Notes: generated by a model not told the origin, from the letters alone. Shown: positions 1 to 10,905, counted from the first letter of the stretch. The stretch is DNA of 64,000 nucleotides from Cryobacterium arcticum (GCF_003185895.1 NZ_QHLY01000005.1:581476-645475), one strand, 5' to 3'. Made by a program: numbers and translations.

Positions 1-29
1 CCTGCAGTTTCCGCCGAACGGGGGCAAAT

Positions 30-48
30 CGACCCCATTTTGGGGTCG
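30..48. terminator. Short perfect hairpin, possible terminator
   Basis: An 8-bp perfect stem (CGACCCCA / TGGGGTCG) with a 3-nt TTT loop, followed by GTTTCG on the + strand. It probably ends a gene lying left of the window or attenuates transcription into the EAL gene. There is no real U-tract, so the terminator role is weakly supported. Confidence 0.4.
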
Positions 49-139
49 TTTCGCGAGAATTGCAGGAGTTATGCACGGCGGGGCGGCCGGGGCCAATCGT
101 TAGACTCCGAGGGAGATCGCGCTCAGCCGCGGATGGGGG

Positions 140-1393
140 ATGACCGTGAGCACCAGCCTTACCGAGCACGGTTCCGAGGCGCTGTTCCAGCAGATTCTAG
201 CGGAGAGGCTGATCAGCACCCGGTTCCAGTCGATCGTCGAGCTCGATAGCGGCACCGTGGTCGCCTACGAGGCGCTCAGCCGCGGCCCCGCCGACACCGT
301 TTTCCACAACCCCGCCGCGCTCTTCGACCGGGCCCACGCGTTAGGTCGTGTTACGGACCTCGACCTGGCTTGCTGGGTCTCCAGCGTGCGCACCGCCACC
401 GAGCAGGGCTTCACCGCGCCGCACTCGCTCTTCGTCAACGTGGAACCCGGGTCGCTGCACCGCGCCGACCTCGGCGACGCCCCGCATCCGCCGGCACCCG
501 CGGTGCTCGAGGTGACCGAACGGGCGTTGATGAACGACCCCGCCGGCCTGTTCTACGCCATCGGCCGGGCGCGCGCGTTGGGCTACCGCATCGCGCTCGA
601 CGACCTCGGCGCCGACCCGGCCTCGCTGGCCCTGCTGCCGCTGCTGCAGCCGGATGTGATCAAGCTCGACATGGCACTCATCCGCGAGCGGCCCGACCAG
701 GATGCCGCCCGGGTGATGAGCGCCGTGGCCGCGCACGCCGAGCGCACCGGGGCGGTGGTGCTCGCCGAGGGTATCGAGACCGAGGAACACCGGGTGACCG
801 CGCTCGCCCTCGGTGCCACCTACGGCCAGGGCTGGCTCTTCGGCCGGCCCGTGCCCGAGCCGGCGAAGCCCGCCACGCTGGCCGGCATCCGTTTCTCGGC
901 CGAGCCTGCGGCGCCGCAGCAGGCCGCCCGCACCCCGTTCGAGGTCGTGGCGCCGGTGCGCACTCCGCGGCCGTCCGACCGCGAGTTGCTGGTGCAGATG
1001 AGCATCTTCCTGGAGTCGCGCGCCCGCGCCAGCGGCGACTCCGCCGTGGTGCTCTCCACGTTTCAGCAGCACACGAACTTCACCCCGGCCACCCGAGCGC
1101 GCTACGAAGCGCTCGGCGCCGACGCGGGACTGGTGGCGGTGCACCTCGCCGGCGACCCGCAGCTCGCGGCGGCCAGCCGCATCCGGGTGGGCCAGATCGA
1201 CCCGGCCGATCCACTGCTGGCCGAGTGGGACATTGTGGTGCTAACCGCGGATTTCGCCGCTGTACTCGCCGCCCGCGAACTCGACCCGACCCAGCACGCG
1301 CAGGGCTCATACGAGTTCGTGCTCACCCACGACCGCGACCTCGCCACCGCTGCCGCGCTCACCCTGATCAACCGCCTTCCCGCCGCCAGCTGA
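140..1393 (+). CDS. EAL-domain c-di-GMP phosphodiesterase with C-terminal DICT domain
   Basis: A cytoplasmic EAL protein of 417 residues, predicted to hydrolyse cyclic di-GMP. The EAL motif is at residues 44-46 (YEALSR). Asn100, the EVTER motif with Glu127, the Asp154-Asp155 pair, Lys175, Glu210 (AEGIE) and Gln230 match the metal- and substrate-binding set of the family. Loop 6, normally DFGxGxSSL, reads DLGADPASL, so its glycines are lost; loop 6 changes often affect activity or dimer signalling. Residues from about 265 to 400 resemble the DICT sensory domain found with c-di-GMP and two-component proteins. There is no transmembrane segment. The gene stands alone, with a repeat element behind it. 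The EAL assignment is firm, the DICT assignment is by resemblance. Confidence 0.9.
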   Translation: MTVSTSLTEHGSEALFQQILAERLISTRFQSIVELDSGTVVAYEALSRGPADTVFHNPAALFDRAHALGRVTDLDLACWVSSVRTATEQGFTAPHSLFVNVEPGSLHRADLGDAPHPPAPAVLEVTERALMNDPAGLFYAIGRARALGYRIALDDLGADPASLALLPLLQPDVIKLDMALIRERPDQDAARVMSAVAAHAERTGAVVLAEGIETEEHRVTALALGATYGQGWLFGRPVPEPAKPATLAGIRFSAEPAAPQQAARTPFEVVAPVRTPRPSDRELLVQMSIFLESRARASGDSAVVLSTFQQHTNFTPATRARYEALGADAGLVAVHLAGDPQLAAASRIRVGQIDPADPLLAEWDIVVLTADFAAVLAARELDPTQHAQGSYEFVLTHDRDLATAAALTLINRLPAAS

Positions 1394-1416
1394 CTCGCTC
1401 GCGCCGGATGCGGCCG

Positions 1417-1476
1417 CGCGGGTCAGGCGCCGGTGCGCCCGTGGCGCGCCACCCGCGAATCGGCGCGGCACCCACG
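1417..1476. repeat. Intergenic palindromic repeat (REP-like), copy 1
   Basis: About 60 bp centred on the perfect palindrome GTGGCGCGCCAC (1441-1452). Flanking arms GGTCAGGCGCCG on the left and GCGAATCGGCGC on the right are roughly inverted. The same design recurs near 11.7, 13.2 and 14.6 kb. It lies between the convergent EAL and pepE genes. Confidence 0.75.
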
Positions 1477-1488
1477 CTTCGCGAGAAG

Positions 1489-2253
1489 TCAGCTCGCCGT
1501 CACCGCGGGGTGGTCGTAGCGCGGGGCGATCGCCAGGAGCGCACTGACATCCCCGGCCACGTCTCGGGGTGCCTGGCCGCGCTCGAACAGGATCGCCGGC
1601 TGATCCGAGAGCGGGTTCGCCGAGGCGCCACCGATCATCGCGAGCGCGCAGGCGTCGCTGGAAGTGACGCTGAGGTGCGCACCCTCCCGCAGGCCCAGCA
1701 CCAGCACGTCGTTCTCGTCGAGGAACTCGGTGAGCCGGGTCGCCCGGGACTCGCCGTTGTGCACACTGGTCGGGTCGGCGTCGAGGTAGTGCGGGTTGAT
1801 CTGGAACGGCACCAGTCCGAGTGCCTCGAACGATTCCGGCTGCATGATCGGCATGTCATTGGTGGTGCGGATGCTCGGCGCGGTGATGTTGGTGCCGGCA
1901 CTGGCGCCCAGGTAGGGCAGGCCGCCCTGCACCCGGGCACGGATGACCGGTATCAGGCCGAGCCGCTGCAGGGTGGCCAGCAACCGGAAGGTATTGCCGC
2001 CCCCGACGAAGATCGCCTGCGCGGAGGCCACCACGGCAACCGGGTCGGCCGCCTCGTGGAGTCCCCGCACCGCGATGCCGTGCGGCTCGAATGCGGCGCG
2101 CACCGTGGCCGTGTAGGCGTCGTGGTCGGCGCCGGCGAAGGGCACGAAGGTGAGCTCGGTCACCCCGTGCAGAAAGGCGAGCACCTCGGGCAGGGCGTGT
2201 TCGAGGTAGCCGCGGCCGTGGTTGGTGGAGTTGGACAGGAGCAGCAGGTGCAT
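1489..2253 (-). CDS. pepE: Peptidase E (alpha-aspartyl dipeptidase), S51 family
   Basis: A cytoplasmic serine peptidase that cleaves N-terminal Asp-Xaa dipeptides. The nucleophile motif GASAGTN carries Ser118. Asp133 (TTNDMP) and His155 (NPHY) follow with the same spacing (15 and 22 residues) as Ser120, Asp135 and His157 of the Salmonella enzyme. GGGNT at about residues 84-88 is also typical. At 254 residues it is slightly longer than the roughly 230-residue family norm, mostly at the C-terminus. It lies just downstream of the iclR-type gene on the same strand (about 45 bp apart), and next to a peptide uptake operon, which suggests a joint role in peptide use. The family call is strong, the link to the operon is inference. 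Confidence 0.93.
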   Translation of the reverse strand: MHLLLLSNSTNHGRGYLEHALPEVLAFLHGVTELTFVPFAGADHDAYTATVRAAFEPHGIAVRGLHEAADPVAVVASAQAIFVGGGNTFRLLATLQRLGLIPVIRARVQGGLPYLGASAGTNITAPSIRTTNDMPIMQPESFEALGLVPFQINPHYLDADPTSVHNGESRATRLTEFLDENDVLVLGLREGAHLSVTSSDACALAMIGGASANPLSDQPAILFERGQAPRDVAGDVSALLAIAPRYDHPAVTAS

Positions 2254-2298
2254 GGGTGGGTCCTTCGAGCAGAGGTACGGGGCGGAACGTGGTGCGGG

Positions 2299-3135
2299 CT
2301 AGAGCTTGGCGGCGCGGGAGAGGCCCCGGCGCCAGTCCCGCTGGGGGTTGGCCGGCGGGCGGTTGGACAGCAGCGACGACAGGTCATCCGCTGCCCGGAG
2401 CAATGCGGGCACCATATCGCGGAGGTCCGAGTCTGCGCGAGTGCTGGGTTCGAGCACCGAGAGCGAGCCGATCGGGGTCTTGCCCAGCCGCACCGGGGCC
2501 GCGATGGCTCGGGTGCTGGAGTCGTACTCGCCTGCGGAGTAGGCCCAGCCGGCCTGGAAGGTCTCGTCGAGCAGCGCCTCGAACGCCTTCTCGTCGACCT
2601 CGGTGAGTTCGGTGAACCGGGCCCGCGGCCGGTCGTTGAGCAACGCCCGGCGCACGTGCGGCTCGAGAAAAGCGAAGTAGGCCCGCGAGGTGGCGCCGGC
2701 ATGGGCGGGGTACAGGTCGCCGACCAGCGGATGGCTGCGCACCGGCCCGGATGCGCCGTCCACGGCCGCGATGCAACGCAGGTGCACCCCGTCGGGGATG
2801 GTGAACAGGGCGGTGCGCTCGGTCTCGGCCGCGAGCGACGACAGCACCTGATCGGCCAGCCGGGCCAACCCACCGCCGCGCTCCCACACGTTCGCCATGT
2901 GCCACATCGCCGGCCCCAGGCTGTACCGCCGGGTGTACGGGTCGGCCTTGAGAAAACCCCGCGTGGCCAGGGCGGCGAGCAGTCGCTGGCTGGTGGACTT
3001 GTTGATCCCGAACTCCTCGGCGAGTTCCAGCACACCCCAGTCGGGGCGGCCGTCGCTGAACGAGAGCAGGATCTGCAGCGCCCGGTCGACGGTCTGCAGG
3101 GGGGATGACGCGGCTTGATCCGGAAGAGCACTCAT
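2299..3135 (-). CDS. IclR-family transcriptional regulator
   Basis: A 278-residue regulator with an N-terminal winged helix-turn-helix (about residues 13-75, including VDRALQILLSF and GINKSTSQRLLAAL) and a C-terminal IclR effector domain. It is transcribed away from the peptide-transporter operon across a 165-bp AT-rich gap, so it is the likely local regulator of that operon and perhaps of pepE behind it. The effector is unknown; the neighbouring genes suggest a peptide or amino-acid derivative. The ATG at 3135 has only a weak ribosome-binding site, but it fits the family N-terminus. Confidence 0.92.
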   Translation of the reverse strand: MSALPDQAASSPLQTVDRALQILLSFSDGRPDWGVLELAEEFGINKSTSQRLLAALATRGFLKADPYTRRYSLGPAMWHMANVWERGGGLARLADQVLSSLAAETERTALFTIPDGVHLRCIAAVDGASGPVRSHPLVGDLYPAHAGATSRAYFAFLEPHVRRALLNDRPRARFTELTEVDEKAFEALLDETFQAGWAYSAGEYDSSTRAIAAPVRLGKTPIGSLSVLEPSTRADSDLRDMVPALLRAADDLSSLLSNRPPANPQRDWRRGLSRAAKL

Positions 3136-3300
3136 ACGCTGGGTCGCTTTCGATCGTGAGAGGTGTGCTCAGTATCGTAGCCAGCGTCTCGAAATATGAT
3201 TGTAACTTTCAAATAGTGAGAATGTATTGGGTTGGTTTCTTCCTCCCCGGCATGATCTGTTCATGCTGAACCGGCACCAGACACCCAGGGAGGGCACTCG
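3136..3300. promoter_or_regulatory. Divergent regulatory region with palindrome at 3251-3265
   Basis: The gap between the divergent iclR-type and permease genes is markedly AT-rich (about 3180-3240) against a GC-rich background, as expected for two back-to-back promoters. The sequence CATGATCTGTTCATG (3251-3265) is a perfect 5-bp inverted repeat with a 5-nt spacer and is a candidate IclR operator. The permease has a strong ribosome-binding site, GGGAGGG, just before 3301. Confidence 0.5.
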
Positions 3301-4308
3301 ATGAGCTACGTCATCCGTCGCCTGCTCGCAATGATTCCCGCCCTGATCGGCGTCGTCATCTGCATCTTTCTTCTCACCCGCATCCTGCCCGGCGACCCGG
3401 CCCGCACGCTGGCCGGCGAGCAGGCCGACGCCGCGACGGTGGAGAAGCTGCGCGTGGACATGGGGCTCGACCAGCCCATGCTCAGCCAGTTCTTCGGCTA
3501 CCTCGGCGATCTGCTGCGCGGCGACCTCGGCTTCGCCTGGCACACCGGCCACACCGTGACCGCCGACCTCGCCACCCGCCTGCCGGCCACCGCCGAGCTC
3601 GCGATCGTGTCGATCCTGATCGCGCTGATCGTCGCCATCCCGCTCGGTGTGCTCAGCGCGGTCTACCGCGACCGGGCCATCGACCACATCGGCCGGGTGA
3701 TCTCGCTCGTCGGCGCATCCATGCCGCTGTTCTGGCTGGGCCTGCTCGCCATCTACCTGTTCTACTTCATGCTCGGCTGGGCGCCCGCCCCGATCGGTCG
3801 CATCGAGACCGGCGTGAACCCGCCCACCACGGTGACCGGTTTCTACCTGGTCGACAGCCTGCTCTCCGGCGACATGGTGGCGTTCACCTCGTCGCTGAAG
3901 AGCATCATCTGGCCCGCCCTGGTGCTCAGCACCGGCAGCATCGCCATGATCTCCCGGATGACCCGCTCGGCCATGCTCGAAGTCCTCGGCCAGGACTACG
4001 TGCGCACCGCCGTGTCGAAGGGCCTGAACCCCGGCATCGTCGTGGGCAAGCACGCCTTCCGCAACGCCTCCCCCTCCGTCGTGACCGTGGTCGGCCTGGA
4101 ATTCGGCCAGCTGCTCGGCGGCGCCGTGATCACCGAGACCATCTTCAGCTGGCCCGGCGTCGGTTCCTATGTCACCCAGTCGATCATGGCCACCGACTAC
4201 GCCCCGGTGCAGGCGTTCTCGCTGCTCGCCGCCGTCATCTTCCTCGTCGTCAACCTGCTGGTCGACCTCACCAACGCCGCCATCGACCCGAGGGTGAGAA
4301 ATGCCTAA
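3301..4308 (+). CDS. Peptide-type ABC transporter permease (DppB-like)
   Basis: An inner-membrane permease of 335 residues with about six transmembrane helices, the first at residues 9-30. It has the BPD_transp_1 fold and the conserved EAA-type loop around DYVRTAVSKGLNP, which contacts the ATPase. It pairs with the next gene to form the membrane channel of a dipeptide/oligopeptide-type importer. It is the first gene of the operon and overlaps the second permease by 8 bp, implying translational coupling. Substrate cannot be read from the permease itself; nickel and opine transporters share this fold. Confidence 0.93.
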   Translation: MSYVIRRLLAMIPALIGVVICIFLLTRILPGDPARTLAGEQADAATVEKLRVDMGLDQPMLSQFFGYLGDLLRGDLGFAWHTGHTVTADLATRLPATAELAIVSILIALIVAIPLGVLSAVYRDRAIDHIGRVISLVGASMPLFWLGLLAIYLFYFMLGWAPAPIGRIETGVNPPTTVTGFYLVDSLLSGDMVAFTSSLKSIIWPALVLSTGSIAMISRMTRSAMLEVLGQDYVRTAVSKGLNPGIVVGKHAFRNASPSVVTVVGLEFGQLLGGAVITETIFSWPGVGSYVTQSIMATDYAPVQAFSLLAAVIFLVVNLLVDLTNAAIDPRVRNA

Positions 4309-5200
4309 GTCCCGCACCCGTTCCACCGCTACCGCCGCTCCCGCCGGCACCCGCTCCACCACCGTGGGTTTCGGCCGGCTGCTGCTGCGCAACAAGCTGG
4401 GCATGGTGGGCCTGGGCGTGATCGCCTTCTGGACCCTCGGCAGCATCTTCATCGGCGTGCTCAGCCCCTACGGCGCCAGCGAGACCGCGGCCGGCGCCCT
4501 GCTCGCCCCGCCCAGCCTCGACCACCTGTTCGGCACCGACAACTTCGGCCGCGACCTGCTCACCCGCGTGTTCGCCGGCGGGCAGCTCTCACTCTGGACC
4601 GGCCTGATCGCGGTGGGTATCTCGATGGCCATCGGCGTTCCGCTCGGCGGCATCGCCGGGTACGCCGGCGGCGCGCTCGGGTCGGTCATCATGCGGGTGA
4701 TGGATGTGCTCCTCGCCTTCCCGTCGCTGGTGCTGGCCATGGCGGTCGCCGCGGCCCTCGGCCCGGGCACCAGCAGTGCCATGATCGCCGTCGGCATCGT
4801 CGGCATCCCGGAGTTCGCCCGCATCACCTACGGCCAGACCATCTCGCTCAAGCAGCGCGAGTTCGTCGAGGCCGGCCGGGCGCTCGGCCTCAGCTCCGCC
4901 ACCATCCTCACCCGCCACATCGTGCCCAACGCGCTGGCGCCGATCGTGGTGCGCGCCACCCTGGGCATGGGCTACGCCATCCTCACCGCCGCCGCGCTCA
5001 GCTTCATCGGCCTGGGCGCCCAGCCACCCACCGCCGAATGGGGCGTCATGATCTCCGACGGCCGCGGCTACATCATCAGCGGCGAATGGTGGCTCACCTT
5101 CTTCCCCGGCTTGGCGATCGCCACCTCGATCCTGGGCTTCAACCTGCTCGGCGACGCCCTGCGCGACGTGCTCGACCCCCGCTTGCGCACCACGGCGTAA
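4301..5200 (+). CDS. Peptide-type ABC transporter permease (DppC-like)
   Basis: The second membrane subunit, 299 residues, with a soluble N-terminus rich in Thr/Ser/Ala (residues 1-22), then about six helices. The region GTDNFGRDLLTRVFAGG before helix 2 is the DppC/OppC signature, and the loop REFVEAGRALGLSSATIL is the ATPase-contacting EAA loop. Its start overlaps the dppB-like gene by 8 bp. It should assemble with that permease, the lipoprotein at 5.2 kb and the fused ATPase at 9.2 kb. Confidence 0.93.
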   Translation: MPKSRTRSTATAAPAGTRSTTVGFGRLLLRNKLGMVGLGVIAFWTLGSIFIGVLSPYGASETAAGALLAPPSLDHLFGTDNFGRDLLTRVFAGGQLSLWTGLIAVGISMAIGVPLGGIAGYAGGALGSVIMRVMDVLLAFPSLVLAMAVAAALGPGTSSAMIAVGIVGIPEFARITYGQTISLKQREFVEAGRALGLSSATILTRHIVPNALAPIVVRATLGMGYAILTAAALSFIGLGAQPPTAEWGVMISDGRGYIISGEWWLTFFPGLAIATSILGFNLLGDALRDVLDPRLRTTA

Positions 5201-5246
5201 GCCCCACCCACCCCGTCCCCCGCACCACCCCACCCTGAGGAGAACC

Positions 5247-6818
5247 ATGAGAGTCACAGCGAAAGCGGTCGCCATTGCGGCATCCGTTTTGTTGGTCACC
5301 GGATGCAGCGCCAACGCGAACACCAACGCCAACAGCACCGAAAGCACCGGCGCCACCACCATCACCGCGGCGTACTCCGAGGGCGGCACCACGCTGAACC
5401 CCACCGAGGCCAACGACGTGACCAGCGACACCTTTGTGCTCGCCGCCTACGACCAGCTGGTGACCTACGCCACCGAAGAGGTCGACGGCAAGCAGGTCGC
5501 CAACACCGCCGAGATCGTGCCGATGATCGCCTCCTCGTGGGAGGTCTCCGACGACGACACCGCTTACACCTTCACCCTGCGCGACGACATCGCCTTCCAG
5601 AGCGGCAACCCGCTCACCTCCGCGGATGTCGTGGGCTCGTTCCAGCTCATCGCCGACTCCAGCAGCGCGAGCTTCCTCTACGGCATGGCCGGCATCAGCA
5701 CCGTCACCGCCGTGGACGACAGCACAGTGACGATCACCCTCACCGCGCCGAACCACCTGTTCCTGCAGATCCTGCCGATGTACTCGTTCTCGATCATGGA
5801 CACCAAGCTGATCGAGGAGAACGGCGGCGCCGAGTGGCTCGCCACCAACACCGCCGGCTCCGGCCCGTTCGTCGTCGACTCCTGGGACCCCTCCACCGAG
5901 GCCGTGCTCAGCCGCAACGACGACTACTGGGGCGATGCTCCCGCGCTCGAGACCGTGAACATCAAGTTCATCACCGAGGCCTCCAACCGCGTGCAGCTGC
6001 TGAGCAAGGGTGAAGTACAGCTCGCCCTCGAGATCCCGGCGAAGGACGTCGCGGCCCTCGAAGACACCGACGGTGTCGTCATCGACTCCCGCCCGAGCAA
6101 CAAGATCCTCTACTTCGCGATGAACAACAACATCGCGCCGTTCGACAATGAGCTCGTGCGCCAGGCCATCACCTACGCGATCCCCTACGACAAGCTGCTC
6201 ACCGATGTCATGCAGGGGCAGGCCAGCCCGATGACCTCCTCCGTCGCCAGCTCCACCCCCGGCTTCACCGCCGACGGCAACAACGCGGAGTACGACCTCG
6301 ACAAGGCCAAGGACCTGCTCACCCAGGCCGGCTACCCGGATGGCTTCACCTTCGACTTCACCCTGGGCAGCGGTTTCCAGGACTGGAACGACGACGCCGT
6401 GCTCATCCAGGCCGAACTGGCCAAGGTGGGCGTGACCATGAACATCACCAACATGGCCCGCGCGCAGTTCCTCGAGGCCATCGCCACCAACCAGGTGCAG
6501 TCCTACATCTCCCGCTGGACCTCGTTCGTGAACGACCCCGGCTACCACCTCGGCCTGCTGCTCACCTCCACCGGCACCAGCAACTATGCCAACTACAACA
6601 ACGCCGATGTCGACTCGCTCTGGACCGAGGCATCCACCGAGCCCGACCAGGAGAAGCGCAACGAGCTCTACGGCGAGGCGCAGGAAATCATCAACGAGGA
6701 ATCGCCCTGGGCCTACCTCTACGAGTACAACATCGTGGTCGGCCTGCAGGAGGGCACTGAGGGTTACACCTCCTACCCCGACGGCATCGTGCGTTACGCA
6801 CAGCTGAGCGTGAACTAA
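5247..6818 (+). CDS. Peptide-type ABC transporter substrate-binding lipoprotein
   Basis: An extracellular solute-binding protein of family SBP_bac_5, 523 residues. It has a lipoprotein signal peptide with cleavage before Cys20 (LLVTGC). The mature N-terminus is an Asn/Thr/Ser linker. The typical SBP_5 stretch SWEVSDDDTAYTFTLRDDI lies near residues 92-110. It captures the substrate outside the membrane for the DppBC-like permeases. The ATG at 5247 has GGAG eight bases before it. A strong hairpin follows at 6831-6855, which fits the usual higher expression of binding proteins than of their permeases. Confidence 0.94.
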   Translation: MRVTAKAVAIAASVLLVTGCSANANTNANSTESTGATTITAAYSEGGTTLNPTEANDVTSDTFVLAAYDQLVTYATEEVDGKQVANTAEIVPMIASSWEVSDDDTAYTFTLRDDIAFQSGNPLTSADVVGSFQLIADSSSASFLYGMAGISTVTAVDDSTVTITLTAPNHLFLQILPMYSFSIMDTKLIEENGGAEWLATNTAGSGPFVVDSWDPSTEAVLSRNDDYWGDAPALETVNIKFITEASNRVQLLSKGEVQLALEIPAKDVAALEDTDGVVIDSRPSNKILYFAMNNNIAPFDNELVRQAITYAIPYDKLLTDVMQGQASPMTSSVASSTPGFTADGNNAEYDLDKAKDLLTQAGYPDGFTFDFTLGSGFQDWNDDAVLIQAELAKVGVTMNITNMARAQFLEAIATNQVQSYISRWTSFVNDPGYHLGLLLTSTGTSNYANYNNADVDSLWTEASTEPDQEKRNELYGEAQEIINEESPWAYLYEYNIVVGLQEGTEGYTSYPDGIVRYAQLSVN

Positions 6819-6830
6819 CCAGCACCACCC

Positions 6831-6855
6831 GCGGGGCCGGCCACGCCGGCCCCGC
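6831..6855 (+). terminator. Strong intercistronic hairpin
   Basis: A perfect 11-bp GC-rich stem (GCGGGGCCGGC / GCCGGCCCCGC) with a 3-nt CAC loop lies between the binding-protein and peptidase genes. No U-tract follows, so it is more likely an mRNA-stabilising or attenuating hairpin than a full terminator. Confidence 0.65.
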
Positions 6856-6894
6856 ACCCCCTACTTGCGTCACTGCACCGCCCGGAAGGACATC

Positions 6895-8190
6895 ATGACT
6901 GTCACCACTCCCCTCGACTGGGAACGCCTCGTTCTCGACGAGATCGACGCCCGCAGCGACGAACTGCTCGAACTGGCCGGCGACCTGATCCGCATTCCGA
7001 GCGAGAACCCCTCCGGGGACTGCACCGCCGTCGCCGCTTACGTCGACACCTGGCTCACCAGCCACAGCCTGCCCTCTACCGTGCTCGACGCCGGCGAGGG
7101 CCGCATCAACGTGCTCTCCCGCCACGACGGCCGGGCGGATGCCGCCCGCCACCTCGTGCTCACCGGCCACTACGACGTCGTGCCGGTCGGCGACGTCAGC
7201 CGGTGGAGCTTCCCGCCGTTCGCCGGCGACGTCGTCGACGGCTTCCTCCGCGGCCGCGGCGCCAGCGACATGAAGGCCGGACTCGCCGGCGCGCTGCTCG
7301 TGCACGAGATCCTCACCAAACTCGCCGTGCCACTGGCCGGCCCGGTCACCTTCCTCGGTGTCGCCGACGAGGAGATGGGCGGCCCACGCGGCGCGGACTG
7401 GGTGCTCGACGAGGGCCACCTCGACGGCGTCACCGCCGGCATCATCGCCGAACCCGCCGAACGCTCCCACCCCACCATCGGGCAGAAGGGCAGCAACTGG
7501 TTCCGGCTCACCATCGACGGCAAGCCCGGCCACGGCAGCCTGCAGCCGCTGCACGGCGTGAACGCCAACCTGCTCGCCGCCCGCGCCATCGTGGCCCTGC
7601 AGAAACTGTGGGACATGGTGCCGGATGCGCCGGCCGACGTGCGCGAGCTCATCCAGCTGTCGAAGGACTACGCCGAAGAGCGGGAGGGCTACGGCCCCGG
7701 CATCGGCGAGGTCTTCGAACACGTCACCATCAACATCGGCACCATCGCCGGCGGCACCTCGAGCAACGTCGTCGCCGACCGCGCCGTGGTGGAGATCGAC
7801 ACCCGGGTGCCGATCGGCCTCAGCCGTGACCAGGTCAACACCCGGGTGCGCGAGATCCTCGCCGAAGAAGGCATCGAGGCGACCATCGAACCGATGGGCT
7901 TCTGCAGCGAGCCGAACTGGACTCACCCCGACGAACCCATCGTCACCGACCTGGTCGGCGCCATCCGCTCGCTCTCCGACCCGGAGGCCAAGGGCGTGCT
8001 GCAGTGGGCATCGTCGGATGCCCGCACCTTCCGCAGCCACGGCATCCCGGTGCTGCAGTACGGCCCCGCCGTGCTCGCCACCATCCACGGCTTCGACGAG
8101 AAGGCCCCCGCGGCCGACGTCATCCTGGCCGCCAAGGTGTACGCGATCACGGCACTGCGCTACCTCGGCCTCACCGACTCCCCTTCCTGA
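6895..8190 (+). CDS. M20 family metallopeptidase (ArgE/DapE-like)
   Basis: A cytoplasmic two-zinc hydrolase of 431 residues acting on peptides or N-acyl amino acids. Metal-site motifs are visible: GHYDVVP (His92, Asp94), GASDMK (Asp125), ADEE (Glu159 catalytic, Glu160) and IAEP near residue 185. The dimerisation/lid insert starts near residue 200 (TIDGKPGHGS). I chose the ATG at 6895 over an in-frame ATG at 6865 because AAGGA lies just upstream and the family starts there. Its place between the binding protein and the ATPase gene suggests it processes the imported compound. The exact substrate is unknown; dipeptide, acyl-amino acid or carbamoyl compounds are all possible. Confidence 0.93.
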   Translation: MTVTTPLDWERLVLDEIDARSDELLELAGDLIRIPSENPSGDCTAVAAYVDTWLTSHSLPSTVLDAGEGRINVLSRHDGRADAARHLVLTGHYDVVPVGDVSRWSFPPFAGDVVDGFLRGRGASDMKAGLAGALLVHEILTKLAVPLAGPVTFLGVADEEMGGPRGADWVLDEGHLDGVTAGIIAEPAERSHPTIGQKGSNWFRLTIDGKPGHGSLQPLHGVNANLLAARAIVALQKLWDMVPDAPADVRELIQLSKDYAEEREGYGPGIGEVFEHVTINIGTIAGGTSSNVVADRAVVEIDTRVPIGLSRDQVNTRVREILAEEGIEATIEPMGFCSEPNWTHPDEPIVTDLVGAIRSLSDPEAKGVLQWASSDARTFRSHGIPVLQYGPAVLATIHGFDEKAPAADVILAAKVYAITALRYLGLTDSPS

Positions 8191-8233
8191 CCCTGCGTTC
8201 TGACCCTGTTCCCTTCCGAAGAAAAGTAGACCC

Positions 8234-9184
8234 ATGCTGCGCGAAGTCCTCTCCGTCCTCGAACTCCTCGACTCCCCCCAGGCCACCGGTGCCGTGGTCG
8301 CCACTCACCTGGCAAACATCAGCCCGGATGCCGACATCACCGTGAAGACCGTCGCCGGCGACAAGGGCGAGACCGACTTCGTCACCGTCGTCATCCCCGG
8401 CACCAACGGCCGTCGCTCCGGCGGCACCGCCCCCACCCTGGGCATCATCGGCCGCCTCGGCGGCGTAGGCGCCCGCCCCGAACTGATCGGTTATGTCTCC
8501 GACGGCGACGGCGCCACCGCCGCGATCGCCTCGGCCGCGAAGCTGCTGCACATGGCCTCGATCGGCGACCGCCTGCCGGGCGACGTCATCGTCTCCACCC
8601 ACGTCTGCGCCTGGGCGCCCACCGAACCGCACGACCCGGTGCCGTTCATGTCGTCGCCGGTGGACATCGCCGCGATGAACGAGCACGAGGTCACCGCCGA
8701 GATGGAGGCGATCCTCTCGATCGACACCACCAAGGGCAACCGCATCCTCAACCACCGCGGCATCGCGATCTCCCCCACCGTGCGCCAGGGTTACATCCTG
8801 CGCACCAGCGAAGACCTGCTCAGCGTGCTCGAGTCCGTCACCGGCGAGCCGGCCCGGGTGCTGCCGCTCAGCCAGCAGGACATCACCCCCTACGGCAACG
8901 GCCTGCACCACCTCAACTCGATCCTGCAGCCGGCCGCGGCCTCCGTCGCCCCGGTCGTTGGCGTGGCGCTGACGACCGTCACCGCCGTCGCCGGCTGCGC
9001 CACCGGCGCCAGCCACGAGACCGACATCGCCGCCGCCGCCCGGTTCTCGGTCGAGGTCGCCAAGGGCTTCGGTGCCGGCATCGTGCAGTTCCACGAAACC
9101 GACGAATTCGACCGGATCGTGGGCCTCTACGGCGACGGCACCCGGTACCAGACCCTGGGCGGAGTGCTCGCGCCGACCGCGTGA
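8234..9184 (+). CDS. DUF1177 family protein
   Basis: A cytoplasmic protein of 316 residues matching the uncharacterised DUF1177 family, from the N-terminus MLREVLSVLELLDSP to the Gly-rich segment NGRRSGGTAPTLGIIGRLGG. Further family-like stretches are VIVSTHVCAWAPTEPHDPVPFM and ILNHRGIAISPTVRQGY. No signal peptide or membrane helix is present. The conserved His, Asp and Glu residues (for example STHVC, EPHDP, EDLLSVLES) could form an active site, but no reaction is known. It is encoded within a peptide-transporter operon beside M20 and AroM proteins, so a metabolic enzyme acting on the transported compound is the best inference. Confidence 0.82.
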   Translation: MLREVLSVLELLDSPQATGAVVATHLANISPDADITVKTVAGDKGETDFVTVVIPGTNGRRSGGTAPTLGIIGRLGGVGARPELIGYVSDGDGATAAIASAAKLLHMASIGDRLPGDVIVSTHVCAWAPTEPHDPVPFMSSPVDIAAMNEHEVTAEMEAILSIDTTKGNRILNHRGIAISPTVRQGYILRTSEDLLSVLESVTGEPARVLPLSQQDITPYGNGLHHLNSILQPAAASVAPVVGVALTTVTAVAGCATGASHETDIAAAARFSVEVAKGFGAGIVQFHETDEFDRIVGLYGDGTRYQTLGGVLAPTA

Positions 9185-9193
9185 GGTAGACCG

Positions 9194-10905
<1,712 letters not shown>

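Noticed and set aside
341..1144. Long open frames antisense to the EAL gene
   Set aside because: Composition is His/Arg/Gly-rich, no family features; typical shadow frames of GC-rich coding DNA.
370..3108. A 912-codon open frame on the + strand
   Set aside because: It spans the opposite strands of pepE and iclR genes and is Arg/Gly/His-rich; no domain is recognisable. The real genes in this area have clear motifs.
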